The notes: generated from the letters alone by a model not told the origin. Shown: positions 33,523-46,047, counted from the first letter of the stretch. The stretch: 64,000 bases of DNA from Prunus persica (GCF_000346465.2 NC_034016.1:18773548-18837547); one strand, 5' to 3'. Translations and numbers: made by a program.

Positions 33523-36355
33523 ATGGGTGGCGATATAACAACTCCTCCTGGCAGTGGTAAACTCTCTGATCACCCATTTTTCTCTTAACGCAAAGTTTTT
33601 GAAGGTGGCGTTTTTACATGCGATGTCGCTGAGTGGGTTCAATATGCAGATACAGGGGAAGACTTTTCGCTGGAGCAAGATTCTTCTCAGCTCTCATCTC
33701 CACTTCTCAGGTAGCTCATCTCATAAATTCCATTCAGTTTATGATCAAATTTGGTTCTGGATTATGTGCCTTGTGCCGATATTGCTAGAACCCATGTTTC
33801 AGTTTCTTATTTGTAGCATTGAATCACAAAAACGCAAGTTTTGTTGAAAATTTTTATGCTGTTTGAGAAAGTTTGAAACTTTAAAGTGGTTCTGGTTTTC
33901 AATGGAGCAGAAATGATTTGAGCATGAATGTCAAGGATGCTGCAGAAGGTACACTAAATGGGTCGGTGCTTGGAGAACTTGACAGTGTGGATTCTCGATT
34001 TTCTTCGGCTTCTTTGGATTTTGAAGTCAAACAAAAGCGGAGGGAAAGTGTTTATAGAGAAATTTTGCTGAGTAATGACGGACTGCGGATTCGGGGCAAA
34101 GGTTTGGAAGAAGCCAAGATTAAAGTATTGAGGTATTAATTCAAGTTAATATTTATGTGATGGCAAGAATGGTAGTATGGTTGCTTGAAGTGATGTGTCC
34201 TCTTGAATTTTACAGCTACACTCCTGGTGCATGGATTGAAAGTGTTGGTGCTGTGAAATTGAGGGACTATGATGTGCCAAAGACGACAACTGTTTTATTG
34301 GTTGGTCCAAAAGGATCTGGAAAGAGTAGTCTTGTAAATAGAATATCAAAGGTGTTTGAAGATGACAAGTCTGCGTCAGAAAGAGCCCAAGTATCATGTA
34401 TGGCTGCAGTTGTGAATAATAAAATATGCTAATTTGCTGTATTATGGGGTGAACTTAAGTTATTTGTGTTCTACAGCTTCATGTATATTGTTATCTTGTG
34501 CCAGATAATTCATCTGTTGGAGATGGAACCTTTTTCCTCCAGGAATATATGATACCGAGATGTTCCACTTCTTTCTGCCTCTATGATACCCGTAGTTTGT
34601 GTGATGATTCACATGAAAACATAAAAATACTGCAGCATTGGATGAAAAATGGTGTTCGTCAAGGGGAGCTTGTTATCAGGTCTGAATTTCTAATTCATCA
34701 CATCCCTCTCATTTTGGGTTTAGGAATTTGTCTACTTTCATTCACGTCAATTTATCTCAATGGACTCTCAGGGATTCAGACAGCCAAAGTTTGAGGACCA
34801 TGATGATGTGCAAAGCTCGTGATGATGGTTATCTGTCCAGTGAGATCAGGAAGGTTAATTTTGTCATATTTGTTGTTAATGGCCTTTCAGTTCTGAAAGC
34901 GATAGAAAGTGATGAAGATGCAGAGACTCGATACACCCAAATGATTGCTTCAGCTTTCAACTGCCCATACCTGGCATTTAAAGGTATCGAATTTTAATGA
35001 CTCAATCTTTTCTTTAATATTTCATTGATTCGATTTTATAGGGTAAGAGGGAAGGGAAGTGGTGGAAACTTGAAAATTTTAAGGTGTTTAGTCTCTGCAT
35101 CTCCATTTTGTTTCCAGATGATAAACCCCTAGTTGTTGTCACGCATGGTGATCTACTTTCACCTGTTCAACGTGCTCGTGTTCGTGTCCATTTGGGAGAA
35201 CTACTGGGTATTCCGCCTGCAACTCAAGTTTTTGACATCCCAGGTAACCATTAAAGTTATCACCCTCTCCGGTATGGTCTTCATGCTAATTAATTATACA
35301 GAACTAAATTTAACTCTTTGTGCTAGCAGAAAGCAGTGATCCGGTAACTGAGTTGGCAATAGTTGACATGTTACGCTATTCGCTTGAGCGTGCTGAGAAA
35401 AATCTTCCCCATAAAAGAAAGGTATTTTTTTACAAGCAGTGATATATATTCTTTTGCTTTCTTTTTCTTTTTCCTTAAACTTTTTGAGCTAAAGGATGAC
35501 ATATACTGAGTGGCATGAATGTGATAACTTCAACTATGTACCACTTTGAAATTTCATTTTTTATTTACAAATCACAATCAATGCTAGAACTTCCTGATTA
35601 ACATGCAACAGTCAGCTTTTGGAGCCTAAATATTTTCTAATATGCACATTTACCAAATCTCGTATCTCAGCATGGCTCTAAATGATCCCTCAAATTCATG
35701 CATCGTTCAATAATAAATTTGTTCAACCCCCTACCAGAAAAGAACTGTTCAGCCGAATTGGCCCGTCTGTTTGCTATGCTATTGTCCAAGTATTTTAAAT
35801 AGCTTTGTAGGTTTGCTGATTTTTATCAATTACATGCAGGTTCCTACTATGTCACTGTTATCAGGTATGCTCCTGTTAGTAATCCTTGGAATTGCCATCA
35901 ATATATGGTGTATGAATTATCAAGCGTGTATTCAGCAAGGCCCTTTCCCTTCGTCCCCAGAGGACATTCGGCATTGCCCTTCGCCTCAAATGAATCTTCA
36001 GCAGGGCCATGGTTCTTCTCCCCAAGCGCATGTTCAGCATGGCCCTTTGCCTGAAGTACATATTCAGCATGGCCCTCCTCCCCCTTCCCCCATAGCACAT
36101 ATTCAGCATGACCCTTCGTCCGAAGAGCATATATACCATGGCCCCTTGCCCAAAGCAGAACTTCACAACATTAGGACAAAAGCTCAGAAAAGCAGGGAAA
36201 AACCTGGCCATGGCCCTACGCCCCAAGCAGAACTTCAGGAACATAGGACAGAACCTGATGTTTGGATAGATTGGAGTGAAATCCGACATTTGTGGTTAGA
36301 CCGTGATGTTTGGATAGATTGGAGTAAAATCCGACACTTGTGGTTAGGCGACTAA
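33523..36355 (+). CDS. P-loop NTPase-fold protein with C-terminal membrane segment and repeat tail
   Basis: Proposed exons are 33523-33556, 33650-33710, 33911-34132, 34216-34397, 34505-34679, 34772-34983, 35118-35243, 35330-35421 and 35840-36355, giving 539 aa. A Walker A motif GPKGSGKSS lies at about residues 136-144, followed by LYDTRSL (a possible Walker B or switch region) and VVVTHGD, reminiscent of a GTPase fold. After LPHKRK a hydrophobic stretch (SLLSGMLLLVILGIAINIW, about 373-391) predicts one membrane helix, so the NTPase is probably membrane-anchored. The last about 140 residues are a degenerate repeat built on HIQHGPLP and end with a 16-residue duplication of DVWIDWSEIRHLWL. The first intron acceptor is uncertain: an alternative at 33605 would mean a 48-bp intron. 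It resembles the Arabidopsis P-loop gene next to MHK (At4g13030, from memory). Substrate unknown. Confidence 0.8.
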
Positions 36356-37113
36356 GTTGGTTTGTTTTCATCTCTTATGATTCACTCTTATAGAGTCTAA
36401 ACTCACGTGGTTACCGGTTGGAATGTATATATGTGGCTAAATGCTAATGTTTATATTGTTTTGTATATGCATGTGAATCTCTTTCACCTCAAGCAATCTC
36501 TCCTTTCTTTTGTTTTCTTCTATTTTACTGATTTTGGATTCTGTACAGAAAACCTTTTTACCTTGGAAGTACATTTTTTTTCCATGTTATCCGATATTTG
36601 CATGCCCACAACTTCCACAAAACGCCCTTTAACCTAATCTTAGTGAATAAAAGCCAGAGCCTTCCCTTTCCTGATCACAATTAATCCCACAGCCTGTAAG
36701 CAAAACAAATCAGTGTAAAAGAAATTGATAAACAAACAGAATCAATGTAATAAACAATCAAACGTATTATTCGTATTGAATATCCTTCGTATTCAAAAAA
36801 AAAAACAAAAATACATGAGAAAGTATATAATCTTTAAAACAAAGACGCGCCTTGGAATCTTGCAAGGGCTTATGCTACAGACAATGGATGATAAAAATAC
36901 AAAACTTTAGAATCCTGTGTTACCAGACAGTCTGGACCTTCAACTGAAACTTCAACAGCACCATCACAAAAATGGGCAAGACCCAGATTGGCCAAAGGAT
37001 GATCTTTGATCTTCGACTTATCGCTGTCATGCTGGCACCATGCTTAACAGCAAATCCAATGCAAAGAAATGACTACGAAAGAAATAGACATTTAATAGAT
37101 GGATGAACTCGGA
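36356..37113. other. Convergent 3' UTRs
   Basis: Space between two convergent genes (P-loop + and GTP cyclohydrolase -). It holds both 3' UTRs and probable poly(A) signals (AATAAA at about 36645-36650 on the + strand). Small reading frames here look accidental. Confidence 0.4.
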
Positions 37114-39397
37114 TCATCGTCCTGAAACGGCAGTGTTTGGAATGCTCTGCAAAAACTTAGCCCTTGCAGCAGGGTCAGTCGAAAATCGACCCAGTACAGC
37201 AATTGTCGCTGTACTACTTCCAAACTTCTCGATGCCTCTCGAGATCATACAAGTGTGATTAGCCTCCACAACCACAATCACATCTCCACCTAACAGTGAT
37301 GATGCAGTCTCTGCTATCTGCCGGGTGAGTCTTTCTTGTACTTGGAGCTTGTAACCGTAGAAACATACAATCGATTGTAAAAGAGATTTCGCAATGGGAT
37401 TGAATCCTTCAGTGCACAAATATCCTATATGCACAACACCATAGAAGGGAAGTAGATGATGCTCACACTGCGACCAGAATGACAAGTTCAGCTCAGAGTG
37501 GATTTTCTTTTCCTTGCAGCCATCTCCATTGAGCTTTAGAGGATCCACCCTGTCAGAAACAAAGCCATTCAGCTTCATATCTAAATTAGTAGTTTGGAAG
37601 TTCATCAACCACTTCACGAAACGAGCAGGTGTTCCTACAAGCTCCTTCCTTAATGGGTCTTCACCTAACGACCTAAGAATTGAAGCTACTGCAGTGACCA
37701 TACCCTGATTAACTGATTCAATCTTGGAGGCAGCAATAGCACCTGAGGGGAATCGAGATGGACACCAGTGTTGATCGCTTGAGTCTCTCATGCGATTTTT
37801 CTCGACATTTATGCCTCTGAATCTCAGAAGATTCAAAAAATCTGCCCAAAGATTGGCATTTTCATTCTCAAAAACTCCTGAGCCTGAACTAACCAGTAAC
37901 TCTACCCATCCTTGGTGGTCCGAGTCAAGAAAGGCTGATTCTACTTTTGGGAAATGGATGTGTAAACATTGGAGTACAACTGCAACACCTGCTGGCTTGA
38001 TGCCATGCTGCAAAGCTGAACACATTTCGTCTGCTAGGTGCTGAGGCTCTTGGAGGCGTTTTGCAAACACATCAGCTACTCGAGAGAGCTTGCTTAAGCC
38101 TACAACCCGTTGACCAGAAGGGACATAACCCACATGACATTTAACCTGGAATGGTAGCATACAAGATTCACAATACGAGAAGAGGTCAAGATCTCTAACA
38201 ACCACGAGTCCACCAGCTCCTCCAGCATGACCAACTGTATTGTCGAGACCAGATTCAGGAAATAAAGCACCTTGCACAATGTCCTTAGCCTTTTGTCTGT
38301 AACCTGGAAAAGAATTGAGGGTTTAAAATCAGTATGCATATCTTTATTTTCAGGTGAATACTTTAAGAGGAATCAGCACCACCCACATAAAAATACTTGA
38401 TTGAATCAGGAAACATGATCTATGCTGCATAAATAAATCAGCACCACCAACATAAACACGCTCCATGCTTTGATCTCTATGAGATGGTTCTGACCCGTTA
38501 GTTTGGGAAGGAAAACAAGGATAAAAGAAATTACAAAAAAAAAAAGAAAAAAAAAAAGGAAAGAATCATGTACATCTGAAAGGTCAAGAGTCTTTGAGGA
38601 CAATAAGGAGGCAGGTTCGTGACAGGAAGGTATTTTGTATCACTGCTAAAAATGTCCACGAATGGTTAATCCAGCAACGTCATCCATGGGTGCAATGTCA
38701 GCAGCTTGAAAGAGAGAACATGAAAGGAATTTTTACCAATATAGGCCCACGAGGATTGCAAAACAAACATTTTCGTACCATGATCCTGTAGACTTGCCAA
38801 GCAAATTTTGAAAGTATACACTACTGTCACCATCTAAGACAACAAACATTTTTTCATACGCACACACGCAAACAGAATGCCATTAGTTTGGGATTAACAC
38901 GGAAATTTTATAATATTACACAGTGTATTAAAGTGCTGACAAACTTGAATCAAATCCTAACAGCTAACGAACTACTCAAGCCTCAATAATTGGTAGCTAT
39001 TAGAATAACGAACGAAAAGGCTGTCCAAATCAAATATGCAATGAAAGAATGATTTAGAACAATGCCCCCACCATGTTATTAACACAACAGGAAAGAAAAC
39101 AAACTCTAGGAACTGAAGTAGCAAGCTTCCCAAATTTCAAATAGTAACAAACTATAACTGAACAAGGCTGAGAAAATAGTTACCCCTTGTTCCTTCCCGA
39201 AGGGCCTTGGCAACGCGAAGAGGCGTCTTCTTCAAACCTTCTCTGTTAACATCCTCTCCCAGACCCTGCATGAGAACTTTCACAGCATCTTCAATAGCTA
39301 TGGTTTCAGGTTCTTCCTCAAAACTCAGCTCGATGCAACCCAATTTCACTCCATTCTCAAGTTCCGAGCAGAAATGTCCCTCATCCAAAGCGCCCAT
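37114..39397 (-). CDS. GCH1: GTP cyclohydrolase I, plant tandem-domain form
   Basis: Two exons on the minus strand, 39397-39184 and 38303-37114, split by one 880-bp intron, give 467 aa, essentially the Arabidopsis length. The enzyme converts GTP to dihydroneopterin triphosphate, the first step of pterin/folate synthesis, in the cytosol. Plant proteins fuse two GCH-I domains, neither complete. The N-terminal domain has SYCESCMLPFQVK where the bacterial zinc motif would be CEHH, so the catalytic and zinc-binding histidines are missing. The C-terminal domain has SQCEHHLLPFYG and ANHTCMISRG, which keep that Cys-His-His and His-Cys set. No transit peptide is seen. The gene runs convergently with the P-loop gene. 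Confidence 0.95.
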
Positions 39398-40670
39398 TGA
39401 CAGACCACAAAAACCAGCACCGACCCAGATCGCAAATCAAGTTACAGATTTCAAACACCCAAAGACACGGCAATTCAAATCACCAAATCAATCAAAACCA
39501 AAGGTGCCCACTTTAACAGAAGAAAGATGGGTCACAGGAAATAAAAATCAAATCTTTCCCCAAAACCAGTAATGAATCAATAAGAAAACTAAAAATCAAA
39601 GCTACCCAGATGACCAAACGATAGGATCCTCGCAAAACCAATAATCCCGAGGTACCCAGATGATCAAACTATTCAGTTAACAAAGTAGAGCTATAAAGAG
39701 ATGAGGAGGAGGAGGCTAAGGCCTTAAGGGGATGTGAGAATGAAACGTAGGGTTGCCAGTTCGACGTTTGAATGTGTGGATCTTCGTCTCTAATCGGAAT
39801 GTGGGACCCAATTGCCCACATGAAGGGGGGAGGCTGTGGATTGGGCTTTTGGGGCTGTGTTTTTTTGTACGGGACCGGAGGACCTGGGTCGCTGACAACT
39901 AACCACACGGTTCTTTCCTCTTTTTTATTTCGTTATCTCTCTCCCTCTCTCTCTGCTATGTCTGCTCTGTTCTCGTGTCATATGAATCAATATATAGACA
40001 AAAAAAAATGATCAGAACATTTGACGCTTCAAGTCAGAAACACCAAGCCAGAAATTACCAAATGGTATATGGGATTGGTGTAGAGCGGTACGTTTACGTT
40101 CCACCAACCCACCAAAACGAAGAAATTAAGAGCTCTCACCCACCGCATATCTTGGATCTGTACTCTGGTTTGGTGGGTTTCCTTTATGGTCAATGGATCT
40201 TTGTGTATAAAGTTTATTTATTCTATTCTATCATCAAATCTTAGTGGTCGTCGAGGGTTTTACGAAAATCATTGCATATGAACTTTTTGCTAGAGGATCT
40301 AAGGAGAGCAGTGCCGTGTATATTCTATCTTATTAGCCAGTGGTGCTTAGAGGTTCTACAAAAAGTCATGTATATTAACTTTATTCCAAAATAGTATATC
40401 TCTTTGTTCCAATGGATCTAATGTTATTTGTGGCATAATAAAGTTTGGATTGGTTCAAGAGTTTCAATATCGTTAGGGGTGCCAGGAAACGAGTTAGGGG
40501 ATTAAACTAGATCAAGGGTTTCAATATCGTTGACATAAATTTTATACTACCATAGAAAATATAAGAATCATGGAAGTTGTATTTCATAGAAATAAAGAAT
40601 CATGGATGTATTTAAAGTAACTTGGTAATCTCAATGAGGCTATGATGATGAATTATAATGAAGAGTGCCC
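39398..40670. other. Upstream region of GTP cyclohydrolase I
   Basis: The first roughly 350 bp are likely 5' UTR and promoter for the minus-strand gene. The rest is AT-rich DNA with only short, overlapping chance reading frames on both strands. No further gene is supported. Confidence 0.35.
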
Positions 40671-40673
40671 TTA

Positions 40674-41358
40674 GGCCATCTTCAAGTGGGGAGGGTTATA
40701 TTTTAGCCTTTTAAAAAATAATTTTATAAGGAATAATGTCAGGCTACATTTTAACTGTCTTTAACAATAAAGGGCTAAATTTAATATTTTAATAATTTTT
40801 AGTATATGATGTAAATTTATTAATTAATTTATTTAAACTACTATTTATATCCTATTTTAAAATACATTTTTTTCAGAAAAATATGGAATATAATTTTTTA
40901 CATCCACATGTCGGATTATATTTTTCCTTGTTCTAAAAACAACTTAAAAATTAATTTAAATGAAAAAAAAAAATGAAGGATAGTTTGTAAAAGAATGAAG
41001 ATATTGTGAAAAATTATGTAAAATGATGAAATTGAGGAAGGATAATATGTACAATGATGAAGATGTTGTCATAAGTTATGTAAGAACGAGGTAGGTATTT
41101 ATATAAAAATTTTAATTTTTTAGAATTCTTTCAAATTTTTTTAAATTAAAAAAAACTAACTTACGTCACTAATTGGGCCTCATCCAATTATTTAGCCTAG
41201 GCTAGCCAAAGGGCCACATGTGGTACTCATTTTCGGAATTGGCCCCTTATGTAGCCCTCCTTTTTTTTTTTGTAGCCCTTTGTGTAGCCCACTCTTGAAG
41301 ATGTGTTTTGGGAATTTTGGATTATATTTGAGGATATAGAATTCACTTGAAGATGGCC
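40674..41358. mobile_element. PIF/Harbinger-type MITE
   Basis: A 685-bp element begins GGCCATCTTCAAGTG and ends with its exact reverse complement CACTTGAAGATGGCC. TTA flanks it on both sides (40671-40673 and 41359-41361), the target duplication of PIF/Harbinger elements. It is AT-rich with no coding sequence. Confidence 0.8.
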
Positions 41359-41363
41359 TTAAT

Positions 41364-41555
41364 AGGAGTAATTATAGAATAATACAGTAGTACGGTCACG
41401 TAGTACATCTTATATATTTGTTATAATATAAGTGTATTTATTGATATTATTTTCAAAAATGGGAGAAAATAAATCATGTCGTCCGCCCATATCATAACAC
41501 ATATACAAGATGTACTACATAATCATACTACCGTAATATTCTATAATTACTCCCC
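41364..41555. mobile_element. Short palindromic MITE
   Basis: AGGAGTAATTATAGAAT at the left is mirrored by ATTCTATAATTACTCC at the right. Complementarity continues inward (for example GTAGTACATCTT against AAGATGTACTAC), so the roughly 190-bp element is nearly a complete hairpin. It abuts the previous MITE. The target duplication is unclear. Confidence 0.65.
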
Positions 41556-41870
41556 TAAATAATTATCCGATAAAGAAACTCCTCACCTCAACATTAAAAG
41601 ATTGAATTGAACCTCTCACCACACCTACTTCTTCAAATCCGTTTCATGTTTATGCTCTCATCTATCAACCCATTCTCCTTCATTGATAAATAGTAGCCCA
41701 TTGTTCATTAAGTTAAAGAAAAATATTGAGTTGGGCCAAATTGGCCCTACCCATTGGCCAGCCCATTCTTTCAACCCATTATCTAGTTCGGGTCTTCGGA
41801 TCTTGAAATTTGATTTCTAGCAGCTGCCCTGCCCATCATTGATCTCACAGTCTCACTCTTCCAAGAACCC
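41556..41870 (+). promoter_or_regulatory. Upstream region of small gene
   Basis: About 315 bp separating the MITE pair from the next start codon. Pyrimidine-rich near the gene. No clear TATA box was identified. Confidence 0.35.
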
Positions 41871-42510
41871 ATGGATCCTCCACATGGATGCAGGCCATGG
41901 AGACCGTGCTTACTTCACCATCCCCACCACCATCCCTTGTTCCTCTGCCCTCACCATCACCACCACCACCATCTTCATCACCAGAACAATCGCACCCTCT
42001 TCAATTGCCACGTACACACCAATTTTGCGCCTTTTCCTCAAAATCCAGAACACTCTGCTGCTGCTGCTGCTATTCCTTTTCAAACCCATTCGATTGCAGA
42101 GACTTCTGGGTACGACGAAGCGTACAATTACGATTCTACCCTAAACCCATTTCAAGTTTTCAACTTCATCTGTATTGGTTTCTCATCATTTTAGTTGGTT
42201 CTTGGTAACAGAGCATTGCAGGAGCAGCAGAAGCATGGTGAAATTGGTGATGTTGTTGGGTTTGAAGAGGAAGAGGAAGAGGATGATGACCCAGTTTTCG
42301 TCTTAACAGATGAGTGGAAGGAGTTCTTTGCTAAATCTGAAGCTAAGAGGAGACTAGGTAGGCACTGAGTGTTCTTAGTCTCTCTACCCTTCACCCATTT
42401 CTCGCTCCTTTTTTTTCTTTTCTATTTCAAAGATACTGACTTTTATAGTATGATTTGAATTTGGTGTAATTACAGAGAAGCAGCAGGCGAAGAAGAAGAG
42501 AAAAGGCTAA
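41871..42510 (+). CDS. Small unknown protein with His-rich N-terminus and acidic/basic C-terminus
   Basis: Proposed exons 41871-42155, 42222-42357 and 42476-42510 give 151 aa. The N-terminal third is rich in His and Pro, including a run of seven His. Then come a poly-Ala stretch, an acidic run (EEEEEEDDDPVF), the block LTDEWKEFFAKSEAKRR, and a lysine-rich end (KQQAKKKRKG) that could be a nuclear signal. The WKEFFAKSEAKRR block looks conserved in plants, though I cannot name the family. The first intron is small (66 bp with the acceptor at 42221; a nearer acceptor would give 39 bp, which I consider too short). The ATG gives the longest frame, but the His-rich part is the least certain. Confidence 0.6.
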
Positions 42511-42829
42511 GCAAAATCAAGAGTGATATGAAATCATATTTTGTCTTTGTGGTTTTGAGTCTCTGTTTCTGGTTTTGTCGTTGCTAAGTAATTTTGTTTG
42601 AAAAGAGTGTACCAATGAAGCCACGGAAAATCCCATGCGTCTCAAAATGTTTATTGAGGTATGGAAATGATAGATTTGATATACTCCACTTCTTGAAAAT
42701 CTACAAGTACATGTAAAGATACATTGATAGTTACAATGCTGCGAGCACAATGGCCATTTTTCTTCATTTAATTCAATTGGTTTCTCAGTAAGCTTTACAA
42801 TCTTCTTGCACGAAGGCTTGCCTGGCCAT
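42511..42829. other. Convergent 3' UTRs
   Basis: Short gap between the small + strand gene and cyclin C on the minus strand. It must hold both 3' UTRs. Nothing else is seen. Confidence 0.4.
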
Positions 42830-45800
42830 CTAGGGTTTGAAGGCTAGCTTGTTGAGAGCAGCATTAAACCTCTCTTCCGGGATCATTCGGTGGTTTTCAT
42901 AGAAATCTAATATCTCCATTGATATGTTTTTCACCTGCCAGAATATGCATCGTAATTAATTCCCAGGGTATGAATAGAAAGAACGCCTCATAATTAATCT
43001 AATATCTTCAGTCAACTGATGTGCCAAATTAGGGTCACGCCTCACACAGAACATGAAATATGTAGACAGAAAATAATGAAAAGATGTAGAAACATCCGAA
43101 AGACTTACCACATTCATGTCCACACGGAGCTCTTCAAACCATGCTGTGGTATCTTTCTCTCTAAGTACGCTCGCAATGTATATGCAAGCTAAAGCAATCA
43201 GGTGTGGAGGATGTACGAGTGCAAGATCCATCTTGTATGTGTCATTTACTACTCCCCTGTGTATATCAACATGTCAAGGTTACCTTATGTCTAAAGTGTA
43301 AAAACGGTCAGAATGTCTACATACAAAAATTCACTCATCCAAAACGCAATTCAAGCTTATACAGAAAACACAGAAAAACAGAACATCTTTTATCAGCTCC
43401 ACCCAAGTCTTGCATTCATTTTGGAAGCATCTTTGCATGAAAACCCTTCACAAGAAGTAGAGCCCTAAAGATATGTATAAATAAATAGCAGCTAGATACG
43501 CATGCAGATATGTATCACACCTTCAGAAAATAAACCACTCCGGAGATTGGGCTCTTACCAAGTTAACTGAGTCATACTTATATCGTTTAAGCTTGCATCT
43601 TGAAGCAACCTGGAAAGAAATGGAGTGAAATGCTTTTAAGAATCTTCTTAGTGAAGAGAGGATAGTTTCCTATCAACATAGAGAGAGTGAGCTAGATAAG
43701 AAGAACATTAATGGCATCACCAGAATCACACATAACAGTTTTCGGTGCAAACTTAAAGTTGGACTTCTATTAGTATGCTAAAAACTATAACACTAAATTG
43801 GACTGTATACATATTTGCTGAAATACAATGGTGCCAACCACTCATGATCTGCAGGAATTGAAAGATTTACGAGTAACAATGGAGGGAAACAAAATAAAGC
43901 ACAACTGTAGAGCTCAAATAAGGTGGGAAATAAGCAGATAAACAAGGATTTATCTCTACAGAATACTTACTGAGACAATGAACGATAAGGATGATATACA
44001 ACTAAATAATAGTTGAGAGCTTCTAGAATCTTCATTTCCATTTCCAGTATGTCTTTGATCTCGTATCTATACTTCTCATCAGAATCTGTAACAGAAAAGT
44101 GGTAAATTGTGAGGGCTTCACATTAAGTAAATCATAATAAAAGTTGGAGAAGTAATCTATTATTTTCAGTAACAAGTACTTACATATTTTTCTGATGTAA
44201 AATACGAGAAGTTTAGCTTGCACTGTGCTTTCTTCTGCTTTTGATGCCAGGTACAAGCAGGTTGGAGCTACAAGACGTGGATCATACTCAGACATACTCT
44301 TCCTGAAGCAATAAATAGAATTATGCTTGGAAAGAGAAATCACATCTAGACTTTGAAGTCCTGCAATGATAGATAGCCAAACCCCAGGCCCAGAGAAAGG
44401 AATTCAACAATAGCTGTATAATGAACTGGGACAAAATAGAGTTGTGAACATCACAACAGATGAGAACAATGTAACCAGCATACAAGTGAGAATGAACAGC
44501 ATATTACACTGAACTTGTTTTGGGGAATAAGAATTAACTATATGATTAAGGACTGTTTGAATACACATCTTAACAGCACGTCATTAATAAGCAGGGTGCA
44601 AATGTAAACATGAAGACACAAACAAGCAATGGACATGTGCAATCATGATTGGGTCTTGATTTGAGGATATGCCTAGCTTGTTAGTTATTTATTCTGTCGT
44701 CGTCAAAATGAACCTCAGTGACAAAATCAGTTAAGAGGCATAAAAATCTGGCTTAGCTAAACAAATGAGAGAAACTTAACAGATACGGACTCAAACATGA
44801 AATGCAGGATTTAGGGGTTAACAACACTCTCAGAACTTCCACAAGAGAACAACCCATACATTCAAATAAGGAAGGAACCATGAACTTATGGCTAGTGACT
44901 GAGCATTTTTCTCCCACTATTGGATAATTAGTTAAGATACCTGGTGTACACTCGTCTCATATATGTAACTGCAGTAGCTACAACCCTGAAACCAGTAAAT
45001 AAGAGATCAGATAAATAGGCAGAAGTGAATTAAGAATTTCCTACACTTCAAGTAGATGAAGTAATCAGCTCGACCTTTGCCTCACTTTTACATGTTGTGC
45101 CAATTTTGATATATCTGAAAGAAAGGAAAAAAGGAAAAAAAAAAACAATTAATTTATAGTAAACATATACAAAACATAAGTGATAAGCAGTACCATGCTT
45201 GCGCATGTGAACAACATACATTAATCTTTGTATCAGAAGCTCTATTCCAGAAAGTCGGATTACATAAAAAAAGAGTAATATGGTATACATTTGAAGGATA
45301 TTCATCACAAATAGCATCACTTCAACAAATAAATACCAAAAAACATAAGAACTTTGTAAGATGGTAAAAATCCAAAGCTCCATATGACAACTTCTAAGGG
45401 AAATGAATATCTACAGAACACCAACACACACAACCACGTGATAGAAGCACTATTAGTTTTTTCTATAGTTTCAATCCGGTTAAAAAGATCCCAAAGGTAG
45501 ATTTCATTTCCTCGTTTAGGCATTCTTGATATTGGGATCCTGTCAAAACTTATAATGTTTTTCATCTCTAGTCAACTTCTTAAATGGGGGCATAAGAAGC
45601 TCAATTGAAATGAAGGAAGTTCAATCCAAATGTAACAGTTCAACATCAAGCACAGATATCAAAAAAATAACAAAAACCCATATTACAAAACTCATTTAAA
45701 ATCCTATAACAAGTAAAACAAAAACCAAATTCATGGCAATCAAAACAGAAACATAATACGAAACCAAAGCCAACAAGAGAAGGGAGAGAGAGAGAAAATA

Positions 45801-46047
45801 CAGCTGGCCATATGCATCTTTATGAGCTTGAAGTCTTCAAGAGTGATGCCTTTCTCTTTATCAAGTGGGAAGACCACATCCACATCTTCCTGGTCGAAAA
45901 GCTGTTTGCTGCGTAAAACAAACAACCCATAATCAGAAACAAGGAAAAGCAAAACACCAAAAAAAAAAAAAAAATCAGAAACATGGAAAACAATATTGGG
46001 TTTTGAAATACATACTAGTGGGACGACGTCCAGAAATTGGCAGCCAT
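42830..46047 (-). CDS. CYCC1: Cyclin C (Mediator CDK8 kinase module)
   Basis: Nine exons on the minus strand: 46047-46016, 45908-45802, 45114-45075, 44985-44941, 44302-44184, 44085-43971, 43609-43559, 43256-43109 and 42934-42830. They give 253 aa, matching plant cyclin C. The start MAANFWTSSHYKQL is typical. The cyclin box spans about residues 40-140 with RQRVVATAVTYMRRVY and LYLASKAEES. The second helical repeat includes LALVHPPHLIALACIYIAS. Cyclin C pairs with CDK8 in the kinase module of the Mediator complex and modulates RNA polymerase II transcription in the nucleus. All junctions are GT-AG and phases close. Substitutions relative to Arabidopsis are conservative. Likely constitutively expressed. 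Confidence 0.93.

Noticed and set aside
36725..36910. Small + strand frame between convergent genes
   Set aside because: Lies in the 3' UTR region, AT-rich, and matches no family pattern.
42156..42194. A 39-bp first intron for the small His-rich gene
   Set aside because: Too short for plant splicing; an acceptor at 42221 keeps the frame with a 66-bp intron.
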